Shown: positions 42,212-51,879 of the stretch, one piece after another
Position numbering within the stretch: position 1 is the stretch's first letter
Layout: every line of letters begins with the position of its first letter
Assembly (NCBI RefSeq): GCF_001426945.1
Contig: NZ_LMFS01000001.1
Location: forward strand, 2,412,609 to 2,476,608
Source of the DNA: Pseudolabrys sp. Root1462
Lineage (GTDB): Bacteria; Pseudomonadota; Alphaproteobacteria; Rhizobiales; Xanthobacteraceae
DNA: 64,000 nucleotides
Direction: 5' to 3'
Translations under genes and position numbers: made by a program
Notes under the pieces: generated by a model
What the model was told of the DNA's origin: nothing
The model's database searches: none
The model's input: the letters and a program-made list of their open reading frames with translations, nothing else

Positions 42212-45200
42212 ATGCAGGGACGACGCACCACTATCGGAATCGGCTTCGCTGTCTGCCTGCTCGCGGTGGGCGTGCTTCTGGTGTCAACGCTGACGGGCCG
42301 CAGCGCCGATGACGACAAGGGTCTGCTGTCGAGCTTCCTGTCGCGTGCCCTGTCGACGCCGCAGTCGCGGGTCTCGATCGGTCTGGTGCGCGGCGCGCTG
42401 CTGTCCGACTCCACCATCAGCGACATCAAGATTTCCGATCGCAACGGCGTCTGGCTCGAGATCGACAAGGTTCACCTGAACTGGACGCGCTCGGCACTGC
42501 TGTTCCGCAAGCTTCAGATCGACAAGCTCGAGATCGGCACCGTGCGCTATCTGCGCCGCGCGCTGCCGAACGAGCAACCCGAAGCGGTATCCGACGAACC
42601 GCTGTTGCCCGAGCTCCCGCTCAAAGTCGAGATCAAGGATTTCTCGCTGAAGGAACTGGCGCTCGGCGCGCCGGTCATCGGCACCGCTGCGAGCGTATCG
42701 GCAACCGGCGCCGCCACGCTCGGCAATCTGGCCGAAGGCCTCAACCTGCGCTTCGACGCCCGGCGTCTCGATGCCGGCGGCACACTGGCGGCGCGCGTCG
42801 AGCTGGTGCCGGACAGCCAGCGGCTGGCGCTCAAATTGTCGGTCGATGAACCGGCGAACGGCATCGCCGCCAACGCGCTCAATATTCCGGGCCGGCCGCC
42901 GGTCAAGCTGACCCTCGACGGCAATGGCACGCTCGATTCATTCGATGCCCAGCTCGCCTTCGCCGCCGGCGACGATATCGGCGCCAATGGCTCGGCGCAG
43001 ATCCGCCGCGTCGACAAGGAACGCCGGCTGACCGTGGACATGGCCTCGCGCATCGAAGGTCTGCTGCCCGCCGTCGCCGCGCCGATTTTTGCCGGCACCA
43101 CTCGGATGATCGGCAAGATCACTTTCGCCGATGCTGGCACAATCGCGATTGCGCCTCTGACCGTCGCCTCGCAAACAGCGCTGCTCGACATCAATGGCAG
43201 ACTGTCGGCCGATCAGATCGCCGACATCACGATTGCCGCGCGGGCGTTGCCCAATGCCGGTGACAAAACCGCAGCCGGAAGCGCGCAGATCGGCCAACTC
43301 GCCTTCGATGGCACCATCAAGGGACCGCTGATGGGGCCGACGATCGACGCGACGCTCGACGCCCGCGATATCGCCACGCCACAGGGCAGCGCCAGTAGCG
43401 TGACCGCGAAGCTCAATGCCTCGCCGACCGGCGATGTCACCGACAAGACGACCCGCATAGGCTTCAGGGCCGATGCGCGAGCAACTGGCCTCGCGCCGCG
43501 GGATGCTGCACTCGCCCGCGCGCTCGGCGATACCTTGTCGCTCGCCGTGCGCGGCAACTGGAGCGACGGCATCGCCGATATCGCGACGGCCCGGCTGCAG
43601 ACCAAAACGGCGCTGGCAAGCTTCAACGGCCGCGTCGGCGACAAGCTTGTTCAGGGGAAACTCGCCGCCGAAGCACCCGACCTCGCCCGCTTTGCCTCGC
43701 TCGCCGGCACCTCCCTGCGCGGCGCATTCAAGTTCGATGCCGACATCACCGGCGTGCCGAAAGACGGTCGCATCGAAGCGGCGCTCGATGGAAACATCAC
43801 CCGCTTCGGCACCGGTATCGCCGCCATCGACGGGCTGGCCGGCGATCGCGTGACGCTCAAGGGCAAGGTATTGAAACTGCCGGCCGGCGGCTACGGCTTC
43901 GGCGATCTCAATCTTTCAGGCGCGCATGCCACGGTCAGGCTCGACGGTCAGGCCACCGTAACCGCGGCTAACATCGACGCCCGCGTCGTAATCCCTGAAC
44001 TGCGCCATGCCGATGCGCGCCTCGCCGGGCGCGCCGAACTTTCGGGCAAGCTCACCGGCACCGTCGAACACCCGAACGCCGACGCCACATTGGCCGTGGC
44101 CGATGCCCGCGCGCTGGGCCGTCCGATCTCGCGCCTTGCCATTGCGCTCAACGCGACCGAGCTCACCGGTCTGATCGATGCTCGCGCCAAATTGTCGGGC
44201 AGCGTCGACAACAAACCTGCCGAAGGCGCCATGCATTTTGCAAAACAGCAGAATGGCGCCTGGCTGCTCAACGATGTCGACCTGCGTGTCGGCTCAGTCC
44301 GCGTCAATGGCGGCGTCACCCTCACCGCCGAGCAACTGGCCAGTGGACGCCTGACTTTCGATGCGGGCAATCTCGACGACCTGTCGCCGCTGGCTCTGAC
44401 CAAACTAGCGGGACAACTGCGCGCCGAGGCGTCTCTTGACGCCGCCAATGGTGGGCAGGACATCGCGCTTCAGGCCACCGCGCGCGGCGTGAAAGCCGGC
44501 GCGACGTCGGTCGGCCAACTCGACGCCGACCTGCGCGCCACCGATGTCTATCGCAAGCCGATGATCGACGGCCATGTCTCGATCGATCGCGCCAATATTG
44601 CCGGCGAAGAGTTCGCACAGGTGCAACTGACCGCCACCGGCGCATCCGGTGCGAGCGACATCGCCCTCACCGCGCAGGCGCGCGGCTTTGCCCTCGATGC
44701 CCGAGGCCGACTGATTGCCGGCGACAACGTCAGTCTTGAATTGGCGCGGCTGAGCGCCACACGCGACAAGCGTCGCATCGCCCTTACGCAGCCGGCCACG
44801 CTGACGTTGCGCGGCAACGGCGTCGATATTCGCTCTCTTATCCTTTCGCTCGATCGTGGCCGGCTCAGCGTCGACGGCCGCGCTGGCGGTACCTACGACC
44901 TGACGATCAAGGCGCAGACGGTGCCGCTGTCGATCGCCGACGTGTTCATGCCCAAGCTCGGTCTGTCCGGCACGCTGGATGGCGACGCCCGCGTGACCGG
45001 GACTAAGGATGCACCGACTGGGCAATGGTCGCTGCGTATTGACAATCTGGTAGCGCGGCAGACCCGCGATGCCGGGTTGCCGCCGATCGACGTGCAAGCC
45101 ACGGGACAGCTTGCCGACGGCAGAACCAGCGTCAACGGCACAATCGGTGCGAAGGGCGCCGGAACCATTCGCGTCAATGGCGCAATGCCGCTCGCAGGCA

Positions 45201-46510
45201 ACGGGCTCGACCTCACCGCCAAAGGCAACGTCAATATCGGCGTCGCCGATCGTTTTCTCGCGGCAAGCGGTCGCCGGGTCGCAGGCTCCGCCGCGATCGA
45301 TCTCAAGATTGCCGGCAGCCTGCAGCAGCCGCGCATCGACGGCAGCGCCACCGTCAGCGGCGCGAGCTACAGCGATGCGCTCATGGGCATCCGTTACACG
45401 AATATCGCGGCACGCCTTGTCGCGCGTGGCGACGATGTCCGCATCGAGCGCTTCTCGGGACAGACACCGAACGGCGGCACCATCACCGCGCAAGGCTCGG
45501 TCGCGATCGACCCGGCCGCCGGCTTCCCCGGCGACGTCAAGATATCGGCGCGTCACGCCAAACTCATCGAGAACGACATCTACAGCCTCGTCGCCAACAT
45601 GGCGGTGTCGCTGTCCGGGCCCTTGGCGCGAAACCCGTCCATCGCCGGCAAGATCGATGTGGTCTCGCTCGATGTTACCGTGCCGGAGCGGCTGCCTTCG
45701 ACACTCAGTCCGATTCCGGGAACAGTTCATGTCGGCGCGCCGCCGCAGGCGGCCGCCCGCCTTGCCGCTCAAGCGCGCGCCCGCGCTCGCGCCAGCCGCG
45801 CACCGCCCTTCGATGCCACGCTCGATCTGACGATTACCGCACCCAATCGCGTCTTCGTGCGCGGTCGTGGCATCGACGCCGAACTCGGCGGCGATCTCAG
45901 GCTGCGCGGCCGGCTGTCGGATCCACAGACCGTCGGCGCCTTCGAGTTGCGGCGCGGCCGCATGTCGATCGCCGGTACGCGGCTCGATTTCACCGAAGGC
46001 CGTATCGTCTTCACCGGCGACCTCACGCCCGACCTCGATTTCAAGGCGCAGACCCAGGCGAGCGACGTCACGGCGATCATCGCCGTCAGCGGCCCGGCGA
46101 GCGAGCCGCAGTTCACCTTCAGCTCGCAGCCCGACCTGCCGCAGGACGAAGTGCTGTCGCGCATCCTGTTCTCGAAAGCGAGCGGAGGCCTCTCCGCCAT
46201 TCAGGCACTTCAACTGGCACAGGTCGCGGCGCAATTCTCCGGCGGAGGCGGCCCCGACGTGTTCGAGCGCGTGCGCAAGTCGCTCGGCGTCGATAGCCTG
46301 GATGTGTCGGTTGGCAGCAGCGGCAATCCCACCGTCGGCATTTCGCGCTCGATCAACCGCCGCCTCAGCGTCGGCGTCAAAACCGGCACTGAAGCCAATG
46401 ACAGCGGCGTCACCGTCGATTTCGACGTCACGCGACACATCCGCCTCAAGGGCGAGGCAGATGCCCAAGGCGGCACGGCAGTTGGCGCTGGTGTGGAGTG
46501 GGAATACTAG
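42212..46510 (+). CDS. tamB: TamB, inner-membrane-anchored periplasm-spanning partner of TamA
   Basis: Very long AsmA/TamB-like protein (1432 aa). One N-terminal membrane anchor spans about residues 6-25, then a long repetitive beta-rich region with AsmA-like segments such as DGNGTLDSFDAQLAFAAGDD. The C-terminal TamB domain has FELRRGRMSIAGTRLDFTEG, PDLDFKAQTQASDVTAIIAV and the end GVGVEWEY-type AVGAGVEWEY. It bridges inner membrane and TamA. Start: ATG 42212, the first after the tamA stop; the upstream open frame belongs to tamA. The length is somewhat greater than E. coli TamB. Confidence 0.94.
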   Translation: MQGRRTTIGIGFAVCLLAVGVLLVSTLTGRSADDDKGLLSSFLSRALSTPQSRVSIGLVRGALLSDSTISDIKISDRNGVWLEIDKVHLNWTRSALLFRKLQIDKLEIGTVRYLRRALPNEQPEAVSDEPLLPELPLKVEIKDFSLKELALGAPVIGTAASVSATGAATLGNLAEGLNLRFDARRLDAGGTLAARVELVPDSQRLALKLSVDEPANGIAANALNIPGRPPVKLTLDGNGTLDSFDAQLAFAAGDDIGANGSAQIRRVDKERRLTVDMASRIEGLLPAVAAPIFAGTTRMIGKITFADAGTIAIAPLTVASQTALLDINGRLSADQIADITIAARALPNAGDKTAAGSAQIGQLAFDGTIKGPLMGPTIDATLDARDIATPQGSASSVTAKLNASPTGDVTDKTTRIGFRADARATGLAPRDAALARALGDTLSLAVRGNWSDGIADIATARLQTKTALASFNGRVGDKLVQGKLAAEAPDLARFASLAGTSLRGAFKFDADITGVPKDGRIEAALDGNITRFGTGIAAIDGLAGDRVTLKGKVLKLPAGGYGFGDLNLSGAHATVRLDGQATVTAANIDARVVIPELRHADARLAGRAELSGKLTGTVEHPNADATLAVADARALGRPISRLAIALNATELTGLIDARAKLSGSVDNKPAEGAMHFAKQQNGAWLLNDVDLRVGSVRVNGGVTLTAEQLASGRLTFDAGNLDDLSPLALTKLAGQLRAEASLDAANGGQDIALQATARGVKAGATSVGQLDADLRATDVYRKPMIDGHVSIDRANIAGEEFAQVQLTATGASGASDIALTAQARGFALDARGRLIAGDNVSLELARLSATRDKRRIALTQPATLTLRGNGVDIRSLILSLDRGRLSVDGRAGGTYDLTIKAQTVPLSIADVFMPKLGLSGTLDGDARVTGTKDAPTGQWSLRIDNLVARQTRDAGLPPIDVQATGQLADGRTSVNGTIGAKGAGTIRVNGAMPLAGNGLDLTAKGNVNIGVADRFLAASGRRVAGSAAIDLKIAGSLQQPRIDGSATVSGASYSDALMGIRYTNIAARLVARGDDVRIERFSGQTPNGGTITAQGSVAIDPAAGFPGDVKISARHAKLIENDIYSLVANMAVSLSGPLARNPSIAGKIDVVSLDVTVPERLPSTLSPIPGTVHVGAPPQAAARLAAQARARARASRAPPFDATLDLTITAPNRVFVRGRGIDAELGGDLRLRGRLSDPQTVGAFELRRGRMSIAGTRLDFTEGRIVFTGDLTPDLDFKAQTQASDVTAIIAVSGPASEPQFTFSSQPDLPQDEVLSRILFSKASGGLSAIQALQLAQVAAQFSGGGGPDVFERVRKSLGVDSLDVSVGSSGNPTVGISRSINRRLSVGVKTGTEANDSGVTVDFDVTRHIRLKGEADAQGGTAVGAGVEWEY

Positions 46511-46564
46511 GCCGGCCCGGCGTCAGGAATCGCTCCCTCCGCGAATTCATCAAAATGAGTTTTC

Positions 46565-46594
46565 TTGACTGTTCCGCCTACTGTTTCTTATGTA
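46565..46594 (+). promoter_or_regulatory. Candidate promoter of the araC-family gene
   Basis: TTGACT (46565-46570) and TATGTA (46589-46594) with an 18-bp spacer lie 37 bp before the ATG at 46632, in a locally AT-rich stretch. The match is moderate; the position after the tamB stop is right for a new transcription unit. Confidence 0.4.
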
Positions 46595-46631
46595 ATATCA
46601 GTGGGTTTTCACCGCTACTTCGCAGGCCGGG

Positions 46632-47492
46632 ATGTCGTCAGCGTTGGGTATCATTCATGGGACGTTCGGCCGTGTCGCGTTGCTCGACATGGACCGTTCG
46701 CTCGTGCGGCACGCGCATCCTCACTGCCATGTGCTGATCAAGGCGGAGGGTGCCGACACCCAGTTTGCGGTCGGCGATCATCTCGTGCAACTCACCGACT
46801 CCCAGGCCGTGCTGATCAACACCTGGGAGCCGCACGCCTACGTCCATTATCCCGAGCGGCCGCGCACCATCATCCTGGCGCTTTATATCGAGCCCGAATG
46901 GCTGAAGATCTTCCGTCCGAACTGGGCGGCGAGCGGCGCGCCTGGATTCTTCGAAAAGCCGGCCGGAGAATTGTCGCCGCGCATCCGGCGCCTGTCCATG
47001 GATCTGGCGGCGATGATGCTCGCGAATCCCGGCGCCGGGGCCGAGCAGGAACAACTGCTGTCCGATCTGATGATCTCGGTGATCGAGCGATTTACGCCGT
47101 GGCGGACGCTCTCGCGCAGCCTTGCCGACATCGAGCGCAACCGCGACCGGTTCGACTGGCGCATTCGCCGCGCCGTAATGCTGATGCGGGCCGAGCCGCA
47201 GCGCGCGAGCGACGTCGATGCGCTGGCGCGCGAAGCCGGCCTGTCGCGCGCGCATTTCTACCGCTTGTTCGAGCGCTCCACGCGCATGACGCCGCACGTC
47301 TATCTCAACCTGCTGCGCATGGAGCTGGCGGTGGAATCCGTCGTGCACAGCAACCACAGCTTCGCCGTGGTCAGCGACCGGCTCGGCTTCAGCGCGCCCG
47401 GGCATTTTACCCGCTTCTTCCGCGATCACGCCGGCGTGACACCGAGCGAGTTCCGCCAGGTCGCGCGCATGGGCCCGCCGGTCGGCGCCTGA
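46632..47492 (+). CDS. AraC-family transcriptional regulator with N-terminal cupin-like domain
   Basis: Regulator (286 aa). An AraC-binding-type beta-barrel is in residues 1-100 (HAHPHCHVLIKAEG, AVLINTWEPHAYVHYPERPR). Two helix-turn-helix units are in about residues 185-283: DALAREAGLSRAHFYRLFER and VVSDRLGFSAPGHFTRFFRD, ending HAGVTPSEFRQ. It lies upstream of, and in the same direction as, the molybdenum hydroxylase-CoA ligase-importer operon, so it probably activates that operon when its substrate is present. Confidence 0.9.
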   Translation: MSSALGIIHGTFGRVALLDMDRSLVRHAHPHCHVLIKAEGADTQFAVGDHLVQLTDSQAVLINTWEPHAYVHYPERPRTIILALYIEPEWLKIFRPNWAASGAPGFFEKPAGELSPRIRRLSMDLAAMMLANPGAGAEQEQLLSDLMISVIERFTPWRTLSRSLADIERNRDRFDWRIRRAVMLMRAEPQRASDVDALAREAGLSRAHFYRLFERSTRMTPHVYLNLLRMELAVESVVHSNHSFAVVSDRLGFSAPGHFTRFFRDHAGVTPSEFRQVARMGPPVGA

Positions 47493-47612
47493 CCCTCGCC
47501 AAATGAGATTCCTCGGTAAGCCGTGAGACGGATCGGCATCGTCAGCCTTGGGCGACCGTGAAAGCTTCCCCGGCGCGCCAGTTCAAGAGCGCGTCCGAGG
47601 GATCGTCCGGCA

Positions 47613-50558
47613 ATGTCCGCCGCCAATAGCAGCACCCAGTGGTGCGGCCAGTCAGTTGAACGCGTCGAAGACGCCGCGCTGCTGACAGGCCGCGGGCGCT
47701 TTATCGACGATCTGGCGACCAAGCCCGGCACGCTGCACGCCGCCATCCTGCGCTCGCCGCACGGCCATGCCCGCCTCGCCGCCATCCGCACCGACGCCGC
47801 GCGCGCGCTGCCCGGCATTGCCGCCGTGCTGACCGGCGACGACATCCGCAAGCTGTCGGCGAGCCTCGTCGTCGGCGTCAAAGCGCCGGTCGAATGCTGG
47901 CCGATCGCCACCGATCGCGTGCGCTATGTCGGCGAGCCGGTGGCCGTGGTCGTGGCGACGAGCCGCTATATCGCCGAAGACGCGCTCGATCTCATCGAGG
48001 TCGATTACGACACGCTGCCGGCGATCGTCGATCCGGTCGCGGCGCTCAATCCAACCCAGCCCGTGCTGCATGACGGCCTCAAGTCCAACCTCGCCAGCGA
48101 ACGCACCTTCCGTTACGGCGAACCCGAAGAGGCCTTCACGGAAGCCGCGCATCGCATCGCCGTCACCATCCGCTATCCGCGCAATTCCTGCACGCCGATG
48201 GAGACCTACGGCCTCGTCGCCGAATACGACCCCGGCGAGGACGCTTACGACGTGCTCGCCAACTTCATGGGCCCTTTCAGCCTGCATGCGGTGATGGCGC
48301 GAGCGCTCAAAGTGCCGGGCAACCGCTTCCGCCTGCGCACGCCGCCGGATTCCGGCGGCAGCTTCGGCGTCAAGCAGGGCGTCTTTCCCTATATCGTTCT
48401 GATGGGCGTCGCCGCCCGCGTCACCGGGCAACCGGTGAAATGGATCGAGGATCGCCTCGAGCATCTCGCCGCCTCCGTGTCGGCGACCAATCGTGTCACG
48501 ACGCTCAAGGCCGCCGTCGATTCCGACGGCCGCGTGCGCGCGCTTGACTGGGACCAGCTTGAGGATGTCGGCGCCCACATCCGCGCGCCCGAGCCGGCCA
48601 CGCTCTATCGCATGCATGGCAACCTCACCGGCGCCTACGACATCCGCCACGTTTCGGTGCGCAATCGCGTCGTGCTCACCAACAAGACGCCGACGGGGTT
48701 GAACCGCGGCTTCGGCGGCCCGCAGGTCTATTACGCGCTGGAGCGGCTGATGCAGCGCATCGCCGTCGAACTGAAGCTCGATCCGGTCGAGGTGATCCGC
48801 CGCAATCTGATCCCGTCGGGCGCCTTCCCCTATCGTACCGCGACCGGCGCGCTGCTCGACTCCGGCGATTACGTCAAAGCCTTCGGCCTTGCGCTGCAGG
48901 ACGGCGGATTCGCCGAGTTGCGCCAACGCCAGGCCACAGCGCGCGCCGAAGGCCGCCTTTACGGCATCGGCCTCACCGCCGCGGTCGAGCCCAGCGTCTC
49001 CAACATGGGTTACATCACCACCGTGCTGACGCCGGACGAGCGCCGCAAGGCCGGGCCGAAGAACGGCGCGCAGGCGACGGCCACCATCTCGCTCGATCCG
49101 CTCGGCGGCGTCACCGTTCATGTCTCCTCGGTGCCGCAGGGCCAGGGTCATCGCACCGTGCTGGCGCAGATCGTCGCCGACGATCTTGGTCTCAAGCCGT
49201 CAGACATCCGTGTCGTCACCGATTTCGACTCCGCGCGTGACGCCTGGTCAATCGCCTCCGGCAACTATTCCAGCCGCTTCGCCGCCGCGGTCGGCGGCGC
49301 CGCCAAGCTCGCCAGCGGCAAGATCAAGGCGAAGCTGGCGCGCACGGCCGCCGCGCAGCTCAATGTCGCCGCCGATGACATCGAGTTCGCCGGCGGCAAA
49401 GTGCGGGCACGCGGCAATCCGGACAACGCCCTTCCGTTCTCGCGGCTTGCCGCCACCAGCCACTGGTCGCCGGGTCTCGTGCCGGAGGAGAACCAGGCGC
49501 TGCGCGAGACCGCTTTCTGGTCGCCGACGCAACTCACGGCGCCGACCGAAGGCGACGAGATCAATTCCTCGCTCTGCCATGGCTTCATCTTCGACTTCTG
49601 CGGCGTCGAGATCGACCGCGTCACCGGCGCGGCGCGCATCGACAAATACGTCACGATGCACGACTGCGGCACCATCCTGCATCCCGGCATGGTCGCCGGC
49701 CAGGTGACCGGCGGCTTCGCCCACGCGGTCGGCGCTGCGCTGTATGAGGAATACGCCTACGGCGACGACGGCAGCTTTCTCACCGGCACCTTCGCCGACT
49801 ACCTCGTGCCGACGACGATGGAAGTCCCGGCGCCGGTGATCCTGCACTACGAGACGCCATCGCCCTTCACGCCGCTCGGCGCCAAAGGCGTCGGCGAAGG
49901 CAACTGCATGTCGACGCCGGTGTGCCTTGCCAACGCGGTCGCCGATGCGCTCGGCCTCGACGCCATCGACCTGCCGCTGACGCCGGCGAAGCTGGCCGCG
50001 CATATCCACGGCGCGGAAAGCACGCCGCCGCAACAGGAACGGCCTGCCCTGGCGGCCGGCAAAGGCCGCGCGCTGCACGGCGCCGGCGAGGCGCATGTCA
50101 ACGCGTCGGCGGACGCCGTCTGGCGGATGCTGCTCGACCCCAACACCCTTGCCACGATCATTCCCGGCGCCCACGGCGTCGAGAAACTCTCCGACACGCA
50201 TTTCCGTGCCGACGTTACGCTCGGCGTCGGCCCGGTCACCGGCCGCTACAAGGCCGACATCAGACTTTCCGATCTCGATGCCCCGCGCGCGGTCACGCTC
50301 ACCGGCATCGTCACCGGCGCGCTGGGCGATGCCCGCGGCGCCGGCCGCATCACCCTGACGCCGGACGAAGCCGGCACCAGGGTCGCCTACGACTATGACG
50401 CCGCGATCGGCGGCAAGGTCGCTTCCATCGGCGGCCGCCTGCTCGACGGCGCCGCGAAGGTCGTCATCCGGCAATTCTTCGCGGCTTTGGTTCGTCACAC
50501 CGGCGGCGCGCCGGCCAAACGCGGTCTGTTCGCCCGCCTGTTCGGGAGGGACACATGA
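47613..50558 (+). CDS. Fusion: molybdenum hydroxylase large subunit (CoxL-like) + CoxG SRPBCC domain
   Basis: A 981-aa chain. Residues about 1-800 are a xanthine oxidase-type catalytic subunit: SVERVEDAALLTGRGRFIDD, TPPDSGGSFGVKQG, the active-site loop NRGFGGPQVYYALE (like the RGFGGPQ loop of xanthine dehydrogenase), and GAKGVGEGNCMSTPV with the catalytic Glu. After a linker, about 820-970 is a CoxG domain: AHVNASADAVWRMLLDPNTL and IIPGAHGVEKLSDT. In the operon at 22-26 kb CoxG is fused to CoxS instead. It overlaps coxM by 4 bp. The enzyme likely hydroxylates an aromatic CoA ester, aldehyde or N-heterocycle. Confidence 0.9.
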   Translation: MSAANSSTQWCGQSVERVEDAALLTGRGRFIDDLATKPGTLHAAILRSPHGHARLAAIRTDAARALPGIAAVLTGDDIRKLSASLVVGVKAPVECWPIATDRVRYVGEPVAVVVATSRYIAEDALDLIEVDYDTLPAIVDPVAALNPTQPVLHDGLKSNLASERTFRYGEPEEAFTEAAHRIAVTIRYPRNSCTPMETYGLVAEYDPGEDAYDVLANFMGPFSLHAVMARALKVPGNRFRLRTPPDSGGSFGVKQGVFPYIVLMGVAARVTGQPVKWIEDRLEHLAASVSATNRVTTLKAAVDSDGRVRALDWDQLEDVGAHIRAPEPATLYRMHGNLTGAYDIRHVSVRNRVVLTNKTPTGLNRGFGGPQVYYALERLMQRIAVELKLDPVEVIRRNLIPSGAFPYRTATGALLDSGDYVKAFGLALQDGGFAELRQRQATARAEGRLYGIGLTAAVEPSVSNMGYITTVLTPDERRKAGPKNGAQATATISLDPLGGVTVHVSSVPQGQGHRTVLAQIVADDLGLKPSDIRVVTDFDSARDAWSIASGNYSSRFAAAVGGAAKLASGKIKAKLARTAAAQLNVAADDIEFAGGKVRARGNPDNALPFSRLAATSHWSPGLVPEENQALRETAFWSPTQLTAPTEGDEINSSLCHGFIFDFCGVEIDRVTGAARIDKYVTMHDCGTILHPGMVAGQVTGGFAHAVGAALYEEYAYGDDGSFLTGTFADYLVPTTMEVPAPVILHYETPSPFTPLGAKGVGEGNCMSTPVCLANAVADALGLDAIDLPLTPAKLAAHIHGAESTPPQQERPALAAGKGRALHGAGEAHVNASADAVWRMLLDPNTLATIIPGAHGVEKLSDTHFRADVTLGVGPVTGRYKADIRLSDLDAPRAVTLTGIVTGALGDARGAGRITLTPDEAGTRVAYDYDAAIGGKVASIGGRLLDGAAKVVIRQFFAALVRHTGGAPAKRGLFARLFGRDT

Positions 50559-51382
50559 AGCCCGCCCGCTTCGATTACATCCGCGCCGCCGATCTCGCCG
50601 AGGCGCACGACGCGCTTGCCGAATACGGCAACGATGCGCGCGTCATCGCCGGCGGCCAGACCTTGATGCCGATGCTGTCGATGCGCCTGGTGCGGCCGAA
50701 GGTCGTCGTCGACATCATGCACCTGCCGGCGTTGCGCGGCATCGAGGCCGGCGGCAACGGCATCCGCATCGGCGCCGGCGTTCGTCAAGCTGAGCTGCTG
50801 GCCTGGCCCGGCCTCGCCGAGCACTTGCCACTGCTCAACGCCGCCCTGCCCTGGGTCGGCCACGCGCAAACGCGCAGCCGCGGCACCGTGTGCGGTTCCG
50901 CCGCCCATGCCGATCCCAGCGCCGAAATTCCGCTCTGCCTGCTGGCGCTCGGCGCCACCATCGAACTGTCATCGCGCCGCGGCCGCCGCCGCGTCCCGGC
51001 CGCCGATTTCTTCACGGGCATGATGACGACGGCGCGCGCCGAGAATGAACTGATCGAGGCTGTGCACATTCCGGGCAAGCAGGCCGGCTCCGGCTGCGCG
51101 TTCAAGGAATTCGGCCGCCGCCATGGCGATTTCGCCATCGTCGCCTGCGCCGCGATCGTCACGGCGGCCAGTGTCCGCCTCGCGGTCGGCGGCGTCGCCG
51201 ACAAACCCGTATTGCGCGACTTCGCCATAGACGACGGCAAGCCACTCGACGAAGCGCTCGATGCCTTCGCCTGGGCGCTCGACGCGCGTGACGACTTGCA
51301 TGCCACCGGACGCTATCGCCGCGAACTGGTGCGCCAGATGGGCCGCGACACCATCGAGGAGGCGCGCCGATGCCACGCTTGA
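50555..51382 (+). CDS. Molybdenum hydroxylase FAD-binding subunit (CoxM-like)
   Basis: Medium subunit (275 aa). FAD motifs: ARVIAGGQTLMPMLSMRLVR near residues 28-47 and QTRSRGTVCGSAAHADPSAE near 107-126. It overlaps the large subunit by 4 bp and the small subunit gene by 13 bp, so the three subunits are made together. It carries electrons from the iron-sulfur subunit to the acceptor. Confidence 0.92.
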   Translation: MKPARFDYIRAADLAEAHDALAEYGNDARVIAGGQTLMPMLSMRLVRPKVVVDIMHLPALRGIEAGGNGIRIGAGVRQAELLAWPGLAEHLPLLNAALPWVGHAQTRSRGTVCGSAAHADPSAEIPLCLLALGATIELSSRRGRRRVPAADFFTGMMTTARAENELIEAVHIPGKQAGSGCAFKEFGRRHGDFAIVACAAIVTAASVRLAVGGVADKPVLRDFAIDDGKPLDEALDAFAWALDARDDLHATGRYRRELVRQMGRDTIEEARRCHA

Positions 51383-51879
51383 CCGCCGGCGAGCGCCACA
51401 CCGTGCGCTTCACCCTCAACGGCCGCGCCGTCGAAGCGCAGGCCGAGCCGCGCATGCTGCTCACCGATTTCCTGCGCCATGAGCTGGGCGCAACCGGCAC
51501 GCATGTCGGCTGCGAGCACGGCGTCTGCGGCGCCTGCACGGTCGAAATCGACGGCGTGCCGGCGCGCTCCTGCCTCACGCTGGCGGTGCAGACCGACGGT
51601 GCATCGATCCGCACGGTGGAAGGCCTCGCCCCCGAACCTGGGCGGCTGTCGGTGCTGCAGGAGGCATTCCGCCGCCACCACGCCTTGCAATGCGGCTTCT
51701 GCACCGCCGGCATCCTGATGTCGCTCGACAACTATCTGCGGCGGCAGCCGAACCCGAGCGAACACGAGCTGCGCGAATTTCTCGGCGGCCACATCTGCCG
51801 CTGCACTGGTTACGTCCCAATCGTGGCCGCGGCCATGGATGCGGCAAGAAGACTGCGGGAGTCCCCTTCCGATGTTTGA
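51370..51879 (+). CDS. Molybdenum hydroxylase [2Fe-2S] subunit (CoxS-like)
   Basis: Small subunit (169 aa). First cluster ligands are in HVGCEHGVCGACTV with a further Cys in PARSC; second cluster ligands are in CGFCTAGI and CRCTGY. Unlike the CoxS at 22274 it has no CoxG extension, consistent with CoxG being fused to the large subunit here. It overlaps the CoA ligase gene by 8 bp. Confidence 0.93.
   Translation: MPRLTAGERHTVRFTLNGRAVEAQAEPRMLLTDFLRHELGATGTHVGCEHGVCGACTVEIDGVPARSCLTLAVQTDGASIRTVEGLAPEPGRLSVLQEAFRRHHALQCGFCTAGILMSLDNYLRRQPNPSEHELREFLGGHICRCTGYVPIVAAAMDAARRLRESPSDV

Noticed and set aside
44405-46468. Long open frame (687 codons) on the minus strand opposite tamB
   Set aside because: It mirrors the strong third-position G/C bias of tamB; its translation is rich in Arg, Ala and Asp without domains, while tamB on the plus strand has clear family motifs.
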